The notes under the pieces are model-generated. The model ran no database searches and was not told the DNA's origin. It saw only the letters and a list, made by a program, of their open reading frames with translations. A stretch of DNA of 64,000 nucleotides. Origin: Sweltsa coloradensis (taxonomy: Eukaryota; Arthropoda; Insecta; Plecoptera; Chloroperlidae). Positions 22,403 to 34,101 of this stretch are shown piece after piece. The DNA lies in contig JAMZAV010000442.1 of NCBI GenBank assembly GCA_024449915.1, positions 186,001 through 250,000 of the forward strand, given 5' to 3'. The position numbers and the translations under genes are program-made. Each line of letters begins with the position of its first letter. Position 1 is the stretch's first letter.

Positions 22403-22639
22403 TGTTACGCCCGACGTACTGTTGCGTCCGACGTACTGTTACGCCCGACGTACTGTTACACCCGACGTACTGTTACGCCCAACGTTCTGTTACGCCCGAA
22501 GTACTGTTATGCCGACGTACTGTTACGTCCGACGTACTGTTACGCCCGACGTACTGTTACGCCCGACGTACTGTTACGTCCGACGTACTGTTACGCCCGA
22601 CGTACTGTTACGCCCGACGTTCTGTTACGCCCGACGTAA
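22403..22639. repeat. 17-bp minisatellite, ~14 units
   Basis: The unit TGTTACGCCCGACGTAC is repeated about 14 times with scattered substitutions and one 16-base unit. Because 17 is not a multiple of three and the unit lacks stops in any forward frame, all three frames stay open (frames at 22347-22793, 22349-22639 and 22363-22650). These are not genes. Confidence 0.97.
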
Positions 22640-23312
22640 AACCACGATAACAAACTCATTCCACCTTTGGACAACAATAAGACGGTGCCTTTGTTTATTT
22701 CCTAAAACGATCATCGAATTCTTTGTCTTTGAGTTTCGGCAATCCAAAAAAACGTTTCGAAAATCTTTTCTTCCTCTCCTAACTTTTAATTGACTAATCA
22801 CTGGAACCGTGATAGGGACGTGTTTGAGTAGCTTCCCTGTTTCGTGAGCCTATTTGTCTTATCTGTCGGGAGCAGCGAAGCTGTCGTTCCCGTGCATCCA
22901 TAGGGATCCATTCATCTTATACGGACACAGCGACAACGAAACCGTACAAGGCAACTGAAAATTTGAATTTTAAACAGGAAATGGAAATTCGAGCTAGATA
23001 ACAAAAATATATTTTGTAGGGTATGGGTTTAAAAAACTGTATTGATATTTCTCAAGGAAGTGAAATGCTGAGGCATATTTGAAACGTAATAATTGTGAAA
23101 TAAATATATATTACTGGTGGCAAGAGTAGAGCATGGCCCCTTAACACAGTGTGTTTTACCACCAGTTTAAGATCTTAATATTTAATTAAATTAAACACCG
23201 AATTTATACACAGTAAAAATATATGCACGACAAATATAAGAATATTATATATATGGGGTAATGGATTAGATCGTTATATATTATTTCAAACTTGACACAA
23301 TAAGATATAACA
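22640..23312. other. Unassigned region
   Basis: Holds a small imperfect palindrome near 22866-22891 (CGGGAGCAGCGAAGC and its inverse). No gene is recognised. Confidence 0.4.
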
Positions 23313-23859
23313 CTAGGAAAACGCTAAAGTCCCGTCGCGTTGATGGATGAGCTTTTTTTAAGTTTTTAGTTTGCGTGGGATATATTCACTTATCAAATGC
23401 CTTGAATGCATTGTTGGAGATTGTTGTCAAGTTTCTATTGGTACTTGTAAATTGCCATTATAAACCTAAAAAAAATCATATTAAAACCTTTATTCTATGG
23501 GTTCTGGCTAACTTTTTCAACTTTTTCGTTCAAAAAGCAATACATTACCATTACCTTAATGCCCATGTGAAATATTAACGTTGTAGCCCCACCCGTTTGG
23601 TCAGAATCGGCCCAAATGTCACGAAAATATCGCCCAAAAAACGATATTCATGAGAAATATTTCTTCGATTGTACCCAAAAACGTAGCAAGTCTAAGTCCG
23701 GAGTTTTCAAAGGTCCCCTCCAATTTTCATTCAGTTCGCATATGCCGTTTGCCCGGTAGAGAGCAAACAAACAGACAGACAGAAAAAAAAGAAAAAAAAC
23801 ACCTGAACTTAATTTTTAGGGGGGTCGGTGAAATTGAAGTCTTCGCTTCGCTCATCCAA
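23313..23859 (-). mobile_element. H6, rolling-circle element
   Basis: On the minus strand: A, then TTGGATGAGCGAAGCG at the 5' end; CTCATCCATCAACGCG, the hairpin and TTTTCCTAG then T at the 3' end. The core has the PuA-rich/GACAGACAG microsatellite-like part and the conserved CGTTTGCCCGGTAGAG block seen on the plus strand. Length is 547 bp, non-coding. Confidence 0.85.
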
Positions 23860-24985
23860 TTATTTTGTGTGCATTCAAGTGATATTTTATTTAATTTAGT
23901 GGTTCTAATTTATAAATTTGTTTTATAACTGAAAATGGATTGATGAAATTATTTAAAAAAGTAATTAAATAAAGAGAGAATTCAAGTATCAGCGATCCAA
24001 TCAGATACCAACTTCACAATAATTGTCAATGGAAAAGTTTTTATGTGACAGACTAGAATTAGTTCACAAAGAGACACTTTTTAACATGTTCATTATTGGC
24101 TTTCGATTATTACAATTAAATATGCATCACGAACATTTTCTTTCACATAGAGTGATGCGTTAGAATAAAACATGACCAATAGAACTGTAATGTTCGTGAC
24201 GTTATCTATTATTCCAATGTTTATTTCACTGTTTACTTTCACCGACATTGTGTACGACTAAACGAAGTTCAGAATCGCAATCAAATTAACACGGGAACGT
24301 TCGGTCGTACTTTTAGAACTCCTACATTTGTTTCTGTAGGGGGTATTCGGAGAATCGAGAGTTATTTCCACAGTACACATATTACTAATTACGAACATAA
24401 TTTTAATAGTATAGCAAAATAAATTTGGTTAGTTGAAAGATAAATCAAAAACATATGTTCCATAACAAAAATAGGAATTTTCGCGATTTTTTTAATGGTA
24501 GATTTTTATTTAAATGTCATGTAGTTCTGTTGGTTGAAATAAACAATCTGCGACTTAGAATGATCGCTCTGTAATAATATTAATAATATTTTACAATCTA
24601 TATAAAAAAAATAGTAGAACAGGTATTTATTAATGTTTAAAATAGTATTTTCTTTTTTGGACGGTTGAAAAGCTTTCTTTGTTAGATACGTTTAATTTGA
24701 AAAAGGCTTTTGAAAAAAGTCGAATATTACTACAAAATATTAATTTTAATTTAAATATTAATTAATATTTCAGTTCACGCAAGCGGCTTATGCTATAGCA
24801 ATGCATTTGGTTATTGATGTGAGTTACAATTGAAATTTTACTTTCTTGGACAGATCAAGGTCAGCATAAAACCTTTACGGAAGACAAATACAACATGCCA
24901 AGCTAGGTCCTATTGTATTTTCCATTATAGTTCCTAAATATCTCAAATATACACAATATCAAATATTATTTCATTTCAATTAGTT
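23860..24985. other. Unassigned AT-rich region
   Basis: No feature recognised. Confidence 0.4.
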
Positions 24986-24986
24986 T

Positions 24987-25480
24987 ATTTAGCCTCTTTA
25001 AAATTCTATAGTAGTACATTAGCAAAAAGAATATTTACAAATTATAAAAATGTAATTAAGGTCATTCTTAAATAGCGCAAGAAATATATGTTAGGAAATT
25101 AGTATTATTTAGCCTCTTTAAAATTCTATAGTATAGTAGTCCCAACGAAATAATGCAGGTGGCTCGAAATTGTTTTCCCAACATAACAACTTTGTCAACT
25201 CTATTCACGCTAGCTCAGCGTATACCTAGCACACGGAGGAACTCGGTGATCTAGCACAGATAATCTTTTGCTTGCGTTGGTAAAAGATATTTCTCTTTCA
25301 TACACAAAGGCGACATTCCATTTACCGCGCATTCATTCTACCCCAACCACTACCAAGCATCTGCATTCTTTCGTTGGAGCAAGTATAGTACATTAGCCAA
25401 AAGAATATTAACAAATTATAAAAATGTAATTTTGGTCATTCTTAAAATAGCGCGAATATGTGTTAGGAAATTAGTAATCG
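24987..25480. repeat. Local direct duplications
   Basis: A block of about 100 bp (GTACATTAGCAAAAAGAATA to TGTTAGGAAATTAGTA) at 25008-25108 recurs at 25385-25475. A 27-bp block (ATTTAGCCTCTTTAAAATTC..) occurs at 24989 and 25108. They are old tandem or segmental copies of unknown origin. Confidence 0.6.
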
Positions 25481-25767
25481 ATGCTTTCATGGAAATGGGA
25501 ATAATTTTATCAAACCTACATGGCACGCTCAATGTACCTCGCTTCAGGCTAGCTTAGCTAACGCGAAGTTTAAACGCCTGTCACACTGTTAGTTTAGATT
25601 TACTACAGATCATTCAAAAAAGTCGTGCAACATGGCTGCAAAACAAAGAAAACGAGTTTTAAACATTGTCTCAAGGATTAGGCCTAATGACATTTTGCTT
25701 TATGTTCACATAACATAATATTTACTAAGAGAGCCTTCGAACGATGTGTGTGTATTTCTGTCCAGTG

Positions 25768-26408
25768 ATTACGTTTTTAAGTGGGATCTCATTACTTTTT
25801 CTATAGTCACTTGATATTACTTGTTAATACAGTTACTTTTACAGGTGTATACCTATATTAAAACCTATATTTCTATGAATTTTGACCGAACTTTTTCTTT
25901 CAAAAGGCACTACATCACCATAATCTTTATGTCAATGTAAAATATGAACATTGTATAGCCCCAGCCGTTTGGTCAGAATCGGCCGAAAATATCGTATTAA
26001 AAACCAGGGGGAAATCGTAAGAGTACGATTTCTATGAGAAATTTTACTTCAAATGTCTCTGAAATCATATCATATATAATGTCAGTGATTTTAAACATTC
26101 CCATTAAGTTTCATCAAGATCGGAGTAGCCGTTTGCCAAATATCACGAAAATATCTCTTTAAAAAATGGGAAAAAATCGTAAAAGTACGATAATCATAAG
26201 AAATATATGATTGATTGTACCCAAAAACTTGGCAAGTCAAGTTCAGAGATTTCGAAGGTCCCCTCAAATTTTCATCAAGATCGCATATGCCGTTTGCCCG
26301 GTACAGCGCAAACAAACAAACAAACAAACAAACAAAAAACACCCGAGCTATTTTTTTTTTGGGGGGGGGGGGGGGGAGTCAGTGAAATTCTTCGCTTCGC
26401 TTATTCAA
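25768..26408 (-). mobile_element. H7, rolling-circle element lacking its 3' end
   Basis: The 5' end (minus strand) is TTGAATAAGCGAAGCG after A, one of the decayed starts. The body includes the AAACAAAC microsatellite, the G18 run near 26360 and a partial internal duplication (two copies of the GTAGCCGTTTGCC/TCAAGATCG block). The 3' hairpin and CTAG are missing. Confidence 0.75.
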
Positions 26409-28085
26409 TTAAATGGAATATTTTAACAGGACGCTACGCTCTCAAATATGTGTCCGTTTGTCAGTCTTCAGGTGTGTAACGTCTCACGAAAGAAAACGAA
26501 CAATGGCTTTTGATTCACATGCGATTGACATGCGTTATTTGTTGATGTTGCCCTTATTAGTATGTATTAGCATGTATAAGCAAGGAGTATGTGGAATGTT
26601 TTGCATGCGTCCAACAATATTTTGGTTAAATGTTTGGTTAATTTAAATCGTAGTAAAACACTATAATTAACTTCTGAATTATACCAAATATGTAACATTA
26701 ATTTTAATTGTTTTGCTGTGTGGAAAGGGCAACCTTATTGTGATGAAAATACAGAATTTTGTTTAAAAAATTTACTTGATTAATAATTTTTAAAATGTCA
26801 TGAATAAGACAGGATCACTGCTGTTGTTGGCCAACAACGACGGCAACAAAAACCTACTTTCCAGTATCATTTTAAAGTGTATTGCATTTATGTACTAAAT
26901 GTGTAATAAATTACATAATATAATGAATACGTAAATAATTATAAATATCATATTTTACTAAAATCAACATCAATCATATTCATTTCACCTCGAAACATAA
27001 CTTCTATTCTTTACATGTTTTAGAGCAGACTGACACACATACTCTAATGACATATTTCCATGTCAGTTTATCAGTGGCAAAAAGCTTTAGCTGTGAAACG
27101 AGTGACATATTTAGAACATCCTCTTTAGTCGAAGCGTCGTCCGTAGTGTTTGACAAAATGTCACTCAAACATCTTTTCATTAGCTCTATTTTTATAGGCC
27201 ATCAAAACCTTTATGAAAACGCTTGTCAAATACACTAAACTGTGTTGAACGTTAGCTAATACAAATATGAACTCGTTGAGAAAGTTGTGCGTGTATTGCA
27301 CATGTATAAATTCTAACTGTTTTCCGAGAGTTAATTAAAATATAAAACAATACGGGAAAACGCGAATATGTTATTTCAACGACTAGAATTCTAAGGAAAA
27401 AACACTTTTAGCAAAAGTTTATTATTTGAATGTTTAATTACATTTCTAGGCCTATAAACGTACGAGTTTTAAAACAAACATGGCCAATAATTGAAGCGAG
27501 TTTCCAAAAGGAATTGAACATCGAAGTTTTTTTTTACATTTTACATGTTTTCGTAATCGCGATGTATATTTTTTAAATTTTTAATATTGCTTGTTTCATT
27601 TTTAAACTCATGCATTCACAACCCTTAATAATAGATAAATTATATTCGTAAGTCATATTTTTTCATTACGGTACTTTACAAAGCTTGAAGTTTCATTACT
27701 AATATACCGTATACGTACCATCTGAGGCAGAATGATTTTTTTTTTAAAGGGTAGTCATTTTATATTACTATAAGTGATAGAAGAACACACCACCCCCACC
27801 CCCTCCCCACAAAAGCACCTTCCTACTTTTACAAATATTAATTTTGAAAGGAAAAAAGGAAAAATATTTTTCGCACTTTATTTAAATGAAAATTCGTCTG
27901 CTCGTATGAAAGAAGTATTTTTTTTTCAAATCCTGAGTGTGAATTTAATACAAAAATGGTGAATAAAAACCTATTGAAACCTAAAACACGGTTTACGGGA
28001 TATGGATTCGGATGAATACGACACGAAATTATAAATTAATATAGAGAGATAATAGTAAAAAAAAACAATATGAGCCAGAATTAAG
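26409..28085. other. Unassigned AT-rich region
   Basis: Nothing recognised in 1.7 kb. Frames at 26413-26646 and 27047-27238 have no identifiable domain. Confidence 0.4.
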
Positions 28086-28087
28086 AG

Positions 28088-28304
28088 GGGACACTGAGCT
28101 TGGCCCAGCCAAATGCGCGCGCTCAGGTGTTGACGATTGCAGCTGAAGGGATCGATATATAATTAATTAACAAATTTTACATGAATGTTAATCGAGTTCA
28201 TTTATATTGATATCAATACTTGGTTGCCAAGAATTAGCCTTTTAAATCAATGCAAGAGGTAAGTCCAAAACGTGAAAAAATGGAAAATTGAAAACATGGT
28301 TTTG
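28088..28304 (+). repeat. Dispersed repeat D, copy 2
   Basis: Matches 15726-15950 in the same orientation (see that entry); diverged by small indels in the middle. Confidence 0.65.
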
Positions 28305-28469
28305 GACGTGGCACTCGCACAGATCGACTGACTGAACGAAGAGTGAAGCTTCGCTAACTGATACTCATTCGTTTATTCTTATAAATTAATACATGTGTGT
28401 TGATCTGAAATGTTCATTCATAAATGTGTTATATTGTAAATCAGTATTTAAAAAAAAAAATTATCATAT

Positions 28470-28525
28470 AAAATCTATTCTATTCAGTTATAAACACTGA
28501 TTTACTACTGACGAAAACTATAAAT
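28470..28525 (-). mobile_element. Retroposon tail fragment
   Basis: On the minus strand, GTAAATCAGTG then TTATAACTGAATAGAATAG matches the LINE/SINE tail block at 3985 and 8830. Only the last 50 bases are left. Confidence 0.4.
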
Positions 28526-28539
28526 GCATACAAATGACA

Positions 28540-28990
28540 TAAATAAGTCTCTAAAGGCAGTAGAAAATGAACGTTTTCGTCGATTTTTACATGTTCAATG
28601 TTATTTGGAATATAACAAATGTTTTCCAAACATTTTGTTATAAAAAAATATCGGAAAGTTAAGAGTAAAATTCCTCTTGTTTGGTGAGTTAGTATCAATG
28701 AAAACATTCATAATACTAATATTAAAGTAAGATTAGACAAATGACAATCACTAGAAATCAGTTCTTCTGAAAAAATTCAATAATTTCAAATTATTTAATT
28801 ACAAAATATTAGTAAAAATATAAAAATTTTGCCATACAAATTATTCGTTGCACAAAACTCGATCGTGTGCTTTAGGATTCTTGTGTCCTTAATCTGTAAC
28901 CACAGGCAGTTAGTTAAATAGCACACCAATAATAAAACAACATAACAAGAGGCGCACTGATAATATCGGCTCCTAGCCATGGGGGTTCCC
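28540..28990. other. Unassigned AT-rich region
   Basis: Nothing recognised. Confidence 0.4.
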
Positions 28991-28997
28991 TTTGTGT

Positions 28998-29440
28998 GGC
29001 TCGTTGGTCTTGTGGTTAGCGTATCTGCTTCCAATGCAGAAGGTCCAGGGTTCTATTCTTGCTATTGTCAGAAGTTTTTTAACTTCTGATTTGGACTTAA
29101 GTCCATCAGTTCTTGTCTTAGGAGTTTGTAAACGGTGAATTTGGAGCCGTCCTAGCAACGAAGCACATAATAAATTTCAGAGTTGTTCTGAATCGGCCTT
29201 GTTGATTCTGGCGTTGATTCGCGGGTGTTCGCACTGTCCATACCACTGATTGCTATATTTCCTATTAAAAATCGATATCGATATCGAATATCGATCTTTG
29301 GTTGGTTATCGCTCACTCGTCGATTGCGTCGGGGCCTGCAGGGTTGGCTTGGTCGCTTTGATTTAAAGTCCCCCACTGAAAATCAGTTATATAACTGAGT
29401 GGGTAGACTCTAAATAAAAATGTATTTTATTTATTTATTT
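28998..29440 (+). mobile_element. SINE-A copy 2 (tRNA-derived)
   Basis: The head GGCTCGTTGGTCTTGTGGTT, anticodon-like TCTGCTTCCAATGCAGA and box B GGGTTCTATTC start the element. The AGAAGTT..AACTTCT palindrome, AAGTCCATCAGTTCTTGTC and the body follow. It ends with the CAGTTATATAACTG hairpin, GACTCTAAATA and a TTTA-rich tail. A local ATCGATATCGATATCG expansion lies at 29271-29288. Near full length, about 440 bp. Confidence 0.87.
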
Positions 29441-29468
29441 AATAGTCATTATATCGAACATATACTTT

Positions 29469-29540
29469 TATTTATTTATTTAACGTGTCCATTCTATTCT
29501 GTTATAAAACTGATTTACAAACGACGATAATAAAATAAAA
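29469..29540 (-). mobile_element. Retroposon tail fragment
   Basis: On the minus strand CGTCGTTTGTAAATCAG, then TTATAACAGAATAGAATGG and ACACGTTAAATAAATAAA; the same tail block as at 3.98 and 8.83 kb. Confidence 0.45.
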
Positions 29541-29575
29541 ATAATCACAATCCTTAGCCAAAGGCTTGGGCGCCC

Positions 29576-30725
29576 TTTTTAGTTTGCGTGGGATCTCTTA
29601 ACTTTTGCAAGTGCTTTTTGAACGCATTGTAGGTGATTGTTGTCAATTTCTATTGTTACTTGTTAATTATTATGAACCGTAAAAAACTTATATTAAAACC
29701 GTAATTTCTATAGATTCTGGCTAACTTTTCCTACTTTTTCTTTCAAAAGGTACTACATTACCGTAACCTTAATGTCCATGTAAAATATGAACGTTGTAGC
29801 CCCACCCGTTTGGTCGGAATCGGCCAAAATGTCACGAAAATATCGTACTGAAAAACAAAAAACAATCGTAAAAGTACGATATTTATGAGAAATATTTCTT
29901 TGATTGTACCCAAAAACGTTACAAGTCTAAAGTCCTTTGCAAGTAAAGAAAGATCCCAGGTATCAAGAAATTTCCCCTCCTCGTTACCACCTCCACTCGA
30001 CACGGGTGACAGTGCTCGCGAGGCGTTGGAATGCGGTAGGCCGCATGACCCATTCATCCAGGTGTCATTGTTAAGAAATCAATTTTTTGATGTAGTTAAA
30101 ATGTTATAATTTCTCATTCTCATATTCAAATATATGGAATAATCATGTAAAATTAATATAAAATAAACTTTGTATTTTAAAAATAGCATGAAAACTGCCG
30201 TAATTAGAGTTAGTTGTAACTTCATGGTTACGATTAGAATAATTACGACAGGCAATAATTACGGCAGTTTTCAAGCTATTTTAAAAATACAAAGTTTATT
30301 TTATATTAATTTTACATAATTATTCCATATATTTGAAAATAAATGAGAAATTATAACATTTTAACTACACCAAAAAATTGATTTCTTAACAATGACACCT
30401 GGATGAATGGGTCATGCGGCCTACCGCATTCCAACGCCTCGCGAGCACTGTCACCCGTGCCGAGTGGAGGTGGTAACGAGGAGGGGAAATTTCTTGATAC
30501 CTGGGATCTTTCTTTACTTGCAAAGGACTTTAAGTTCAGAGATTTCGAAGGTCCCCTCCAATTTTTATCAAGTTAGCATGTGCCGTTTGTCCGGTAGAGA
30601 GCGAACAAACAGAAAAAGAAAAAACAAAAAAACAAAACAAAAACAAAAAACAAACAAAAAAAACCACAGCTAAATTTTTTTGGGGGGGGTCAGTGAAATT
30701 TGAAGTCTTCGCTTCGTTCATCCAA
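29576..30725 (-). mobile_element. H8, rolling-circle element split by a nested MITE
   Basis: The two parts 29576-29929 and 30531-30725 align end to end with other H copies. The 5' end (minus strand) is TTGGATGAACGAAGCG. The 3' hairpin/CTAG is missing, so the left end is truncated at AGTTTGCGTGGGATC. The break falls inside the CAAGTCTAAGTTCAGAG block and shows a TA duplication, which makes H8 older than the MITE. Confidence 0.85.
29930..30530. mobile_element. Long-armed fold-back MITE with TA duplication
   Basis: A 601-bp element: arms 29930-30206 and 30256-30530 are inverted copies of about 275 bp with very few differences, and the loop is 49 bp. Ends are AAGTCCTTTGCAAGTAAAG and its inverse, flanked by TA on both sides, recoverable because the host H sequence is known. 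TA targets fit Tc1/mariner-type transposition. The two frames across the arms (29758-30057, 29885-30109) are not genes. Confidence 0.88.
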
Positions 30726-30789
30726 CTAGTTGGTTCACCTAACTTATTACTGTATCAGGTGAAAGAGGTGAGGTTGGGATTGGCAGATA

Positions 30790-30945
30790 ACTAAGTTGAA
30801 TTAGTAGAAAAACACTCCCGAAGACGGATTTAATAGCATTTAATACGATCCGGAAATAACAACTTCCACTTTGGCTGTAACTTGAAACCGTTTCTTGCTT
30901 GCTAGGCGGACCTTATAGCTAGTGAACCACCGAGACTGCATTAAA
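30790..30945 (-). mobile_element. SINE-C copy 1 (tRNA-like)
   Basis: On the minus strand a tRNA-like head (GTCTCGGTGGTTCACTAGCT and GGTTTCAAGT) is followed by TTGTTATTTCCGGATCGTAT and GGGAGTGTTTTTCTAC. Related blocks lie at 63.8 kb (minus) and 61.6 kb. Diverged. Confidence 0.45.
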
Positions 30946-31069
30946 AATATGGATGAATGGAACACAATAATTACAACGCATATACTGCCTTTCTATTGGT
31001 CAAAGGTAGATTATTTTTTTTTAGCGATAAAAAATTTCTCATTTTCATTAGTCCTAACATATCCGGTGT

Positions 31070-31320
31070 GTGTAATTGATGAAATTTAAATCAATCCAGA
31101 GATTTTAAATAATACATCTCAGCCGGTTATCGAACCCGGGTCTCCAAATTGAATCCAAAAAGTAATCGGGAGACCCAAGTTCGATACCCGGCTGAACTGA
31201 TTGTTTTAATTGATGGATTATTTTACACATTATGAAGAGGGTGAAGTTATCGATTGTATTTGTCGGGTAGACCTCCCGTAGATGTAATTGATATTTATTT
31301 TTTGCAATCCTGAAATTAGA
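31070..31320. mobile_element. Head-to-head pair of tRNA-like SINE ends
   Basis: GGAGACCCAAGTTCGATACC (31153-31172, plus) faces an inverted partner GGTTATCGAACCCGGGTCTC at 31131-31150. Both are box-B-like sequences followed outward by AT-rich tails; the right half then reads GGTAGACCTCCCGTAGATG. Either two SINEs inserted head to head or one inverted duplication. Confidence 0.5.
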
Positions 31321-31368
31321 AATTTTACTAAATATAAGATCCAGGAAAACATTCTACGTTTTAAAACA

Positions 31369-32052
31369 CTAGGCCCCTTTCGCGAACGCTTTTTCTAGTC
31401 GCGTTGATGGATGAGCGTTTTTAAGTTTTTAGTATGCGTGGGATCTCTTTACATTTTCAAGTCCCATTGCAAATTCATTTTGTTAACTAAGATATTTGTT
31501 GTAAAGTAGTATTAATTGCTAGGTTATACCAATTAATAGAATGTAAAAATCTGGAGACCGGAAGATTTGCTTTTTGTACGCATCATAGGAGATTGTGGTC
31601 AAGTTTCTATAGTTACTTGTTAATTATTATTCACCTCAAAAAACTCATATTGAAACCTATATTTCTATGGATTCTGGGTAACTTTTTCAACTTTTTCTTT
31701 CAAAAGACAATACAACAACATTACCTTAATGTACAAGTGAAATATGAACGTTGGTAGCCCCACCCGTTTGGTCAGAATCGGCCCAAATATCACGAAAATA
31801 TCGCATTAAAAATAGAAACTACATCGTAAAAGTACGATATTCATGAGAAATATTTCTTCGATTATACCCAACAACGTGGCAAGTCTAAGTTCAGAGATTT
31901 CGAAGGTCCCCTCCAATTTTCATCAAGATCGCATATGCCGTTTGCCCGATAGAGAGCGAACAAACAGACAGAAAAAAATAAAAAATAAACTACACCTGAG
32001 CTAAATTTTTTGGGGGGTCAGTGAAATTGAAGCCTTCGCTTCGCTCATCCAA
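31369..32052 (-). mobile_element. H9, near full-length rolling-circle element
   Basis: On the minus strand A then TTGGATGAGCGAAGCG, and at the 3' end CTCATCCATCAACGCGACTA, GCGTTCGCGAAAGGGGCCTAG then T. All core blocks are present. Length 684 bp, closest in layout to H2. Confidence 0.86.
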
Positions 32053-32394
32053 TAAATTCGTTTCTACATTTTTAGAACAATAAGATTGGCACACGGAAAT
32101 ATTATAACTGCATAAAATAATTATAATATATAATAGCTGTTAGTTACATCATTTAAGATTATAATACTTTTCAATATTTCGCATTTCACTTAATAAACGA
32201 AACTAGTGAACAGAAAATTGCAAAAAATAAAATTAAAATAACTTATACAAACGTAAGAAAAGTTGGTCTATTGAAAATATCATTTTTTTATTTTGTTTAC
32301 TGATACCTTCATTACACCTCAACAATAAATCCTACTTTCGGACGTGTAATTTATTACTTTTCAAACTAAATTATAAGTTACAAATTTTCATGTT

Positions 32395-32505
32395 ATATTT
32401 TTCTGACCAAAATCCTCCAAGGTCACTGCGTGTAAAAAAAAAACGTCGCCATGTCATTCTACATGATTGTGAGATGTCTACCAATGCGACCTCACTCGAA
32501 AATGA
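32395..32505 (+). repeat. Dispersed repeat R, fragment
   Basis: ACCAAAATCCTCCAAGGTCAC, then degraded matches to GTCATTCT..ATGTGAGAT and GACCTCACTCGAAAATG, correspond to the middle of repeat R (38577-38670). Confidence 0.5.
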
Positions 32506-33480
32506 TCAATTTCGTCAATATTTGTGATAGTCAATAATTCTTTCTTTTGCTTGGTACGTTCCTGGATTAAATAATTTTTTTAGTTTCAAGCGTTTTTACG
32601 ATTAAAAGTTTTGTTGCTTCATTGTACAAATATAACCTACTCGTGTTCTATATAATAAAGTATGTTGAGGGGGGGAGGGGTAAAGGGTAAAGGGAGTCCT
32701 GTAGAGTGTATATTAATTATGAAGTTTCACTCTACACTCAAACTAAAAGTAAAACATCTCTTCGCTCTGGCAAATTTCCACAGCGACCAGCTTGGATAAG
32801 GTTCGTTAGAGGGATTCCTATACATACAGCACTCATTGAGTTCTGCCCATAGTATCGATAGCCTAATTGAAGTAGGTAAAGCTCTGGTCTTCACGTTCAT
32901 AAATTCAATGTGTGCAGTGATGTGAAGCATGATTAACTAAGAGAGATGTAACATAGGAAATTGTAGAGAACGTTTCTGATCAGAATTGTTCCATGACACT
33001 TGACCTTATACATCCTTCGAGTGCACATGAACTAGCTAGGAGGAGTAACGATATTATTAGTCGTATCTCAAGTTCGCTGCTAAAATGTTAGTAGATGGCC
33101 AGGATCGAGTTGTTGCATTTGCTTGATTAAAAGAACGCTGCAAAAAGTGAGACTCTAGGGCTAAATGTATGCGTTGCACATCCATGTGATACTAAAAATC
33201 AATACTTACATGGATATTTTTATGTATTTGGAAAGTGAGGAAAGAAGTTTTTTATAGATTTTGGAATTATTTGTGTAAATTGCACCTTTCCATAAATTGA
33301 TGGTTGGAATTATATTATTTATTCTTTTTGACATCGGGAGACACGAACAAACACAAAGAGAGATTCAATTCTCTAGAATTATGAATGTGTCAAATTGGTC
33401 AAAAACAACCAAATAACTACACATTTTCTGACTGAGTCTTCCATTCAACATAAACGGGACTTAGCCTGTTTTTAATTTGT
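32506..33480. other. Unassigned region
   Basis: No feature recognised, apart from a GGGGGGAGGGG patch at 32668-32680. Confidence 0.4.
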
Positions 33481-33482
33481 CG

Positions 33483-34030
33483 TCGAGCGAGTGAGTGAGT
33501 GAGTGAGTCAGTGAGTGAGTGAGTGAGTGAGTGAGTGAGTGAGTGAGTGAGTGAGTGAGTGAGTGAGTGAGTGAGTGAGTGAGTGTGTGAGTGAGTGAGT
33601 GAGTGAGTGAGTGAGTGAGTGAGTGAGTGAGTGAGTGAGTGAAAGAACGGTCGAACGGATGAACAGACAGCGCTGGAATTTCAAACAGACATCCGGTGCA
33701 AGTATTTAGCGTGCAGTTAACATTTCGAGCAAATCCATTACGATTTAACCTCACAAGAAATAATAAAATGTAAAATTGACTGTAAATGTGAAGAATTGAA
33801 TTTAACGACAATGGTTTTGTCCTTCAAGAATAATATTTTATTTAATCATATTTTTGTCAGGCCGTGAAGGCATGTATTGACCAAGGTGTATCGAATCTTA
33901 CACGCTCAAGGTTCCGCATTAATCTGCTTCAAGATTGAGTATTCCTTGCAATCTTTACACATATTTCGTACTGGCTATGTTTTCCATAATATTGTATGCA
34001 TTTCAAAACATGTTCTATCATTTTTTAATA
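33483..34030 (+). mobile_element. E1, E-family element with (GAGT)n core
   Basis: CGAGCGAGTGAGTGAG leads into a GAGT array (33490-33642), then GGTCGAACGGATGAACAGAC, GGAATTTCAAACAGACATCC and about 350 bp matching the inverse of 59605-59990 (GGCCGTGAA, TACTGGCTATGTTTTCCATA, GCATTTCAAAACATGTT). In E2 the microsatellite is (GT)n instead. Non-coding; the 116-codon minus frame is repeat read-through. Confidence 0.65.
33490..33642. repeat. (GAGT)n microsatellite
   Basis: About 38 GAGT units with rare changes, inside E1. Confidence 0.96.
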
Positions 34031-34039
34031 CCATCCAGA

Positions 34040-34095
34040 TATAAAAAAATTATCCGACTGTGTTTTGAACCCGGGTCTCCAACATTCCGTGTATA
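34040..34095 (-). mobile_element. SINE head fragment
   Basis: On the minus strand GGAGACCCGGGTTCAAAACA, then CAGTCGGATAATT. The same words occur at 61.68 kb (plus). Short fragment. Confidence 0.4.
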
Positions 34096-34101
34096 TCTAG
34101 A

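Noticed and set aside
22403..22639. CRISPR-like array
   Set aside because: Units are contiguous 17-mers with no spacers, in an evident animal genome.
29758..30109. 99- and 74-codon frames near 29.8-30.1 kb
   Set aside because: They cross the junction between H8 and the fold-back MITE and follow its palindromic arms.
33461..33811. 116-codon minus-strand frame with THSL repeats
   Set aside because: Read-through of the (GAGT)n microsatellite of E1.
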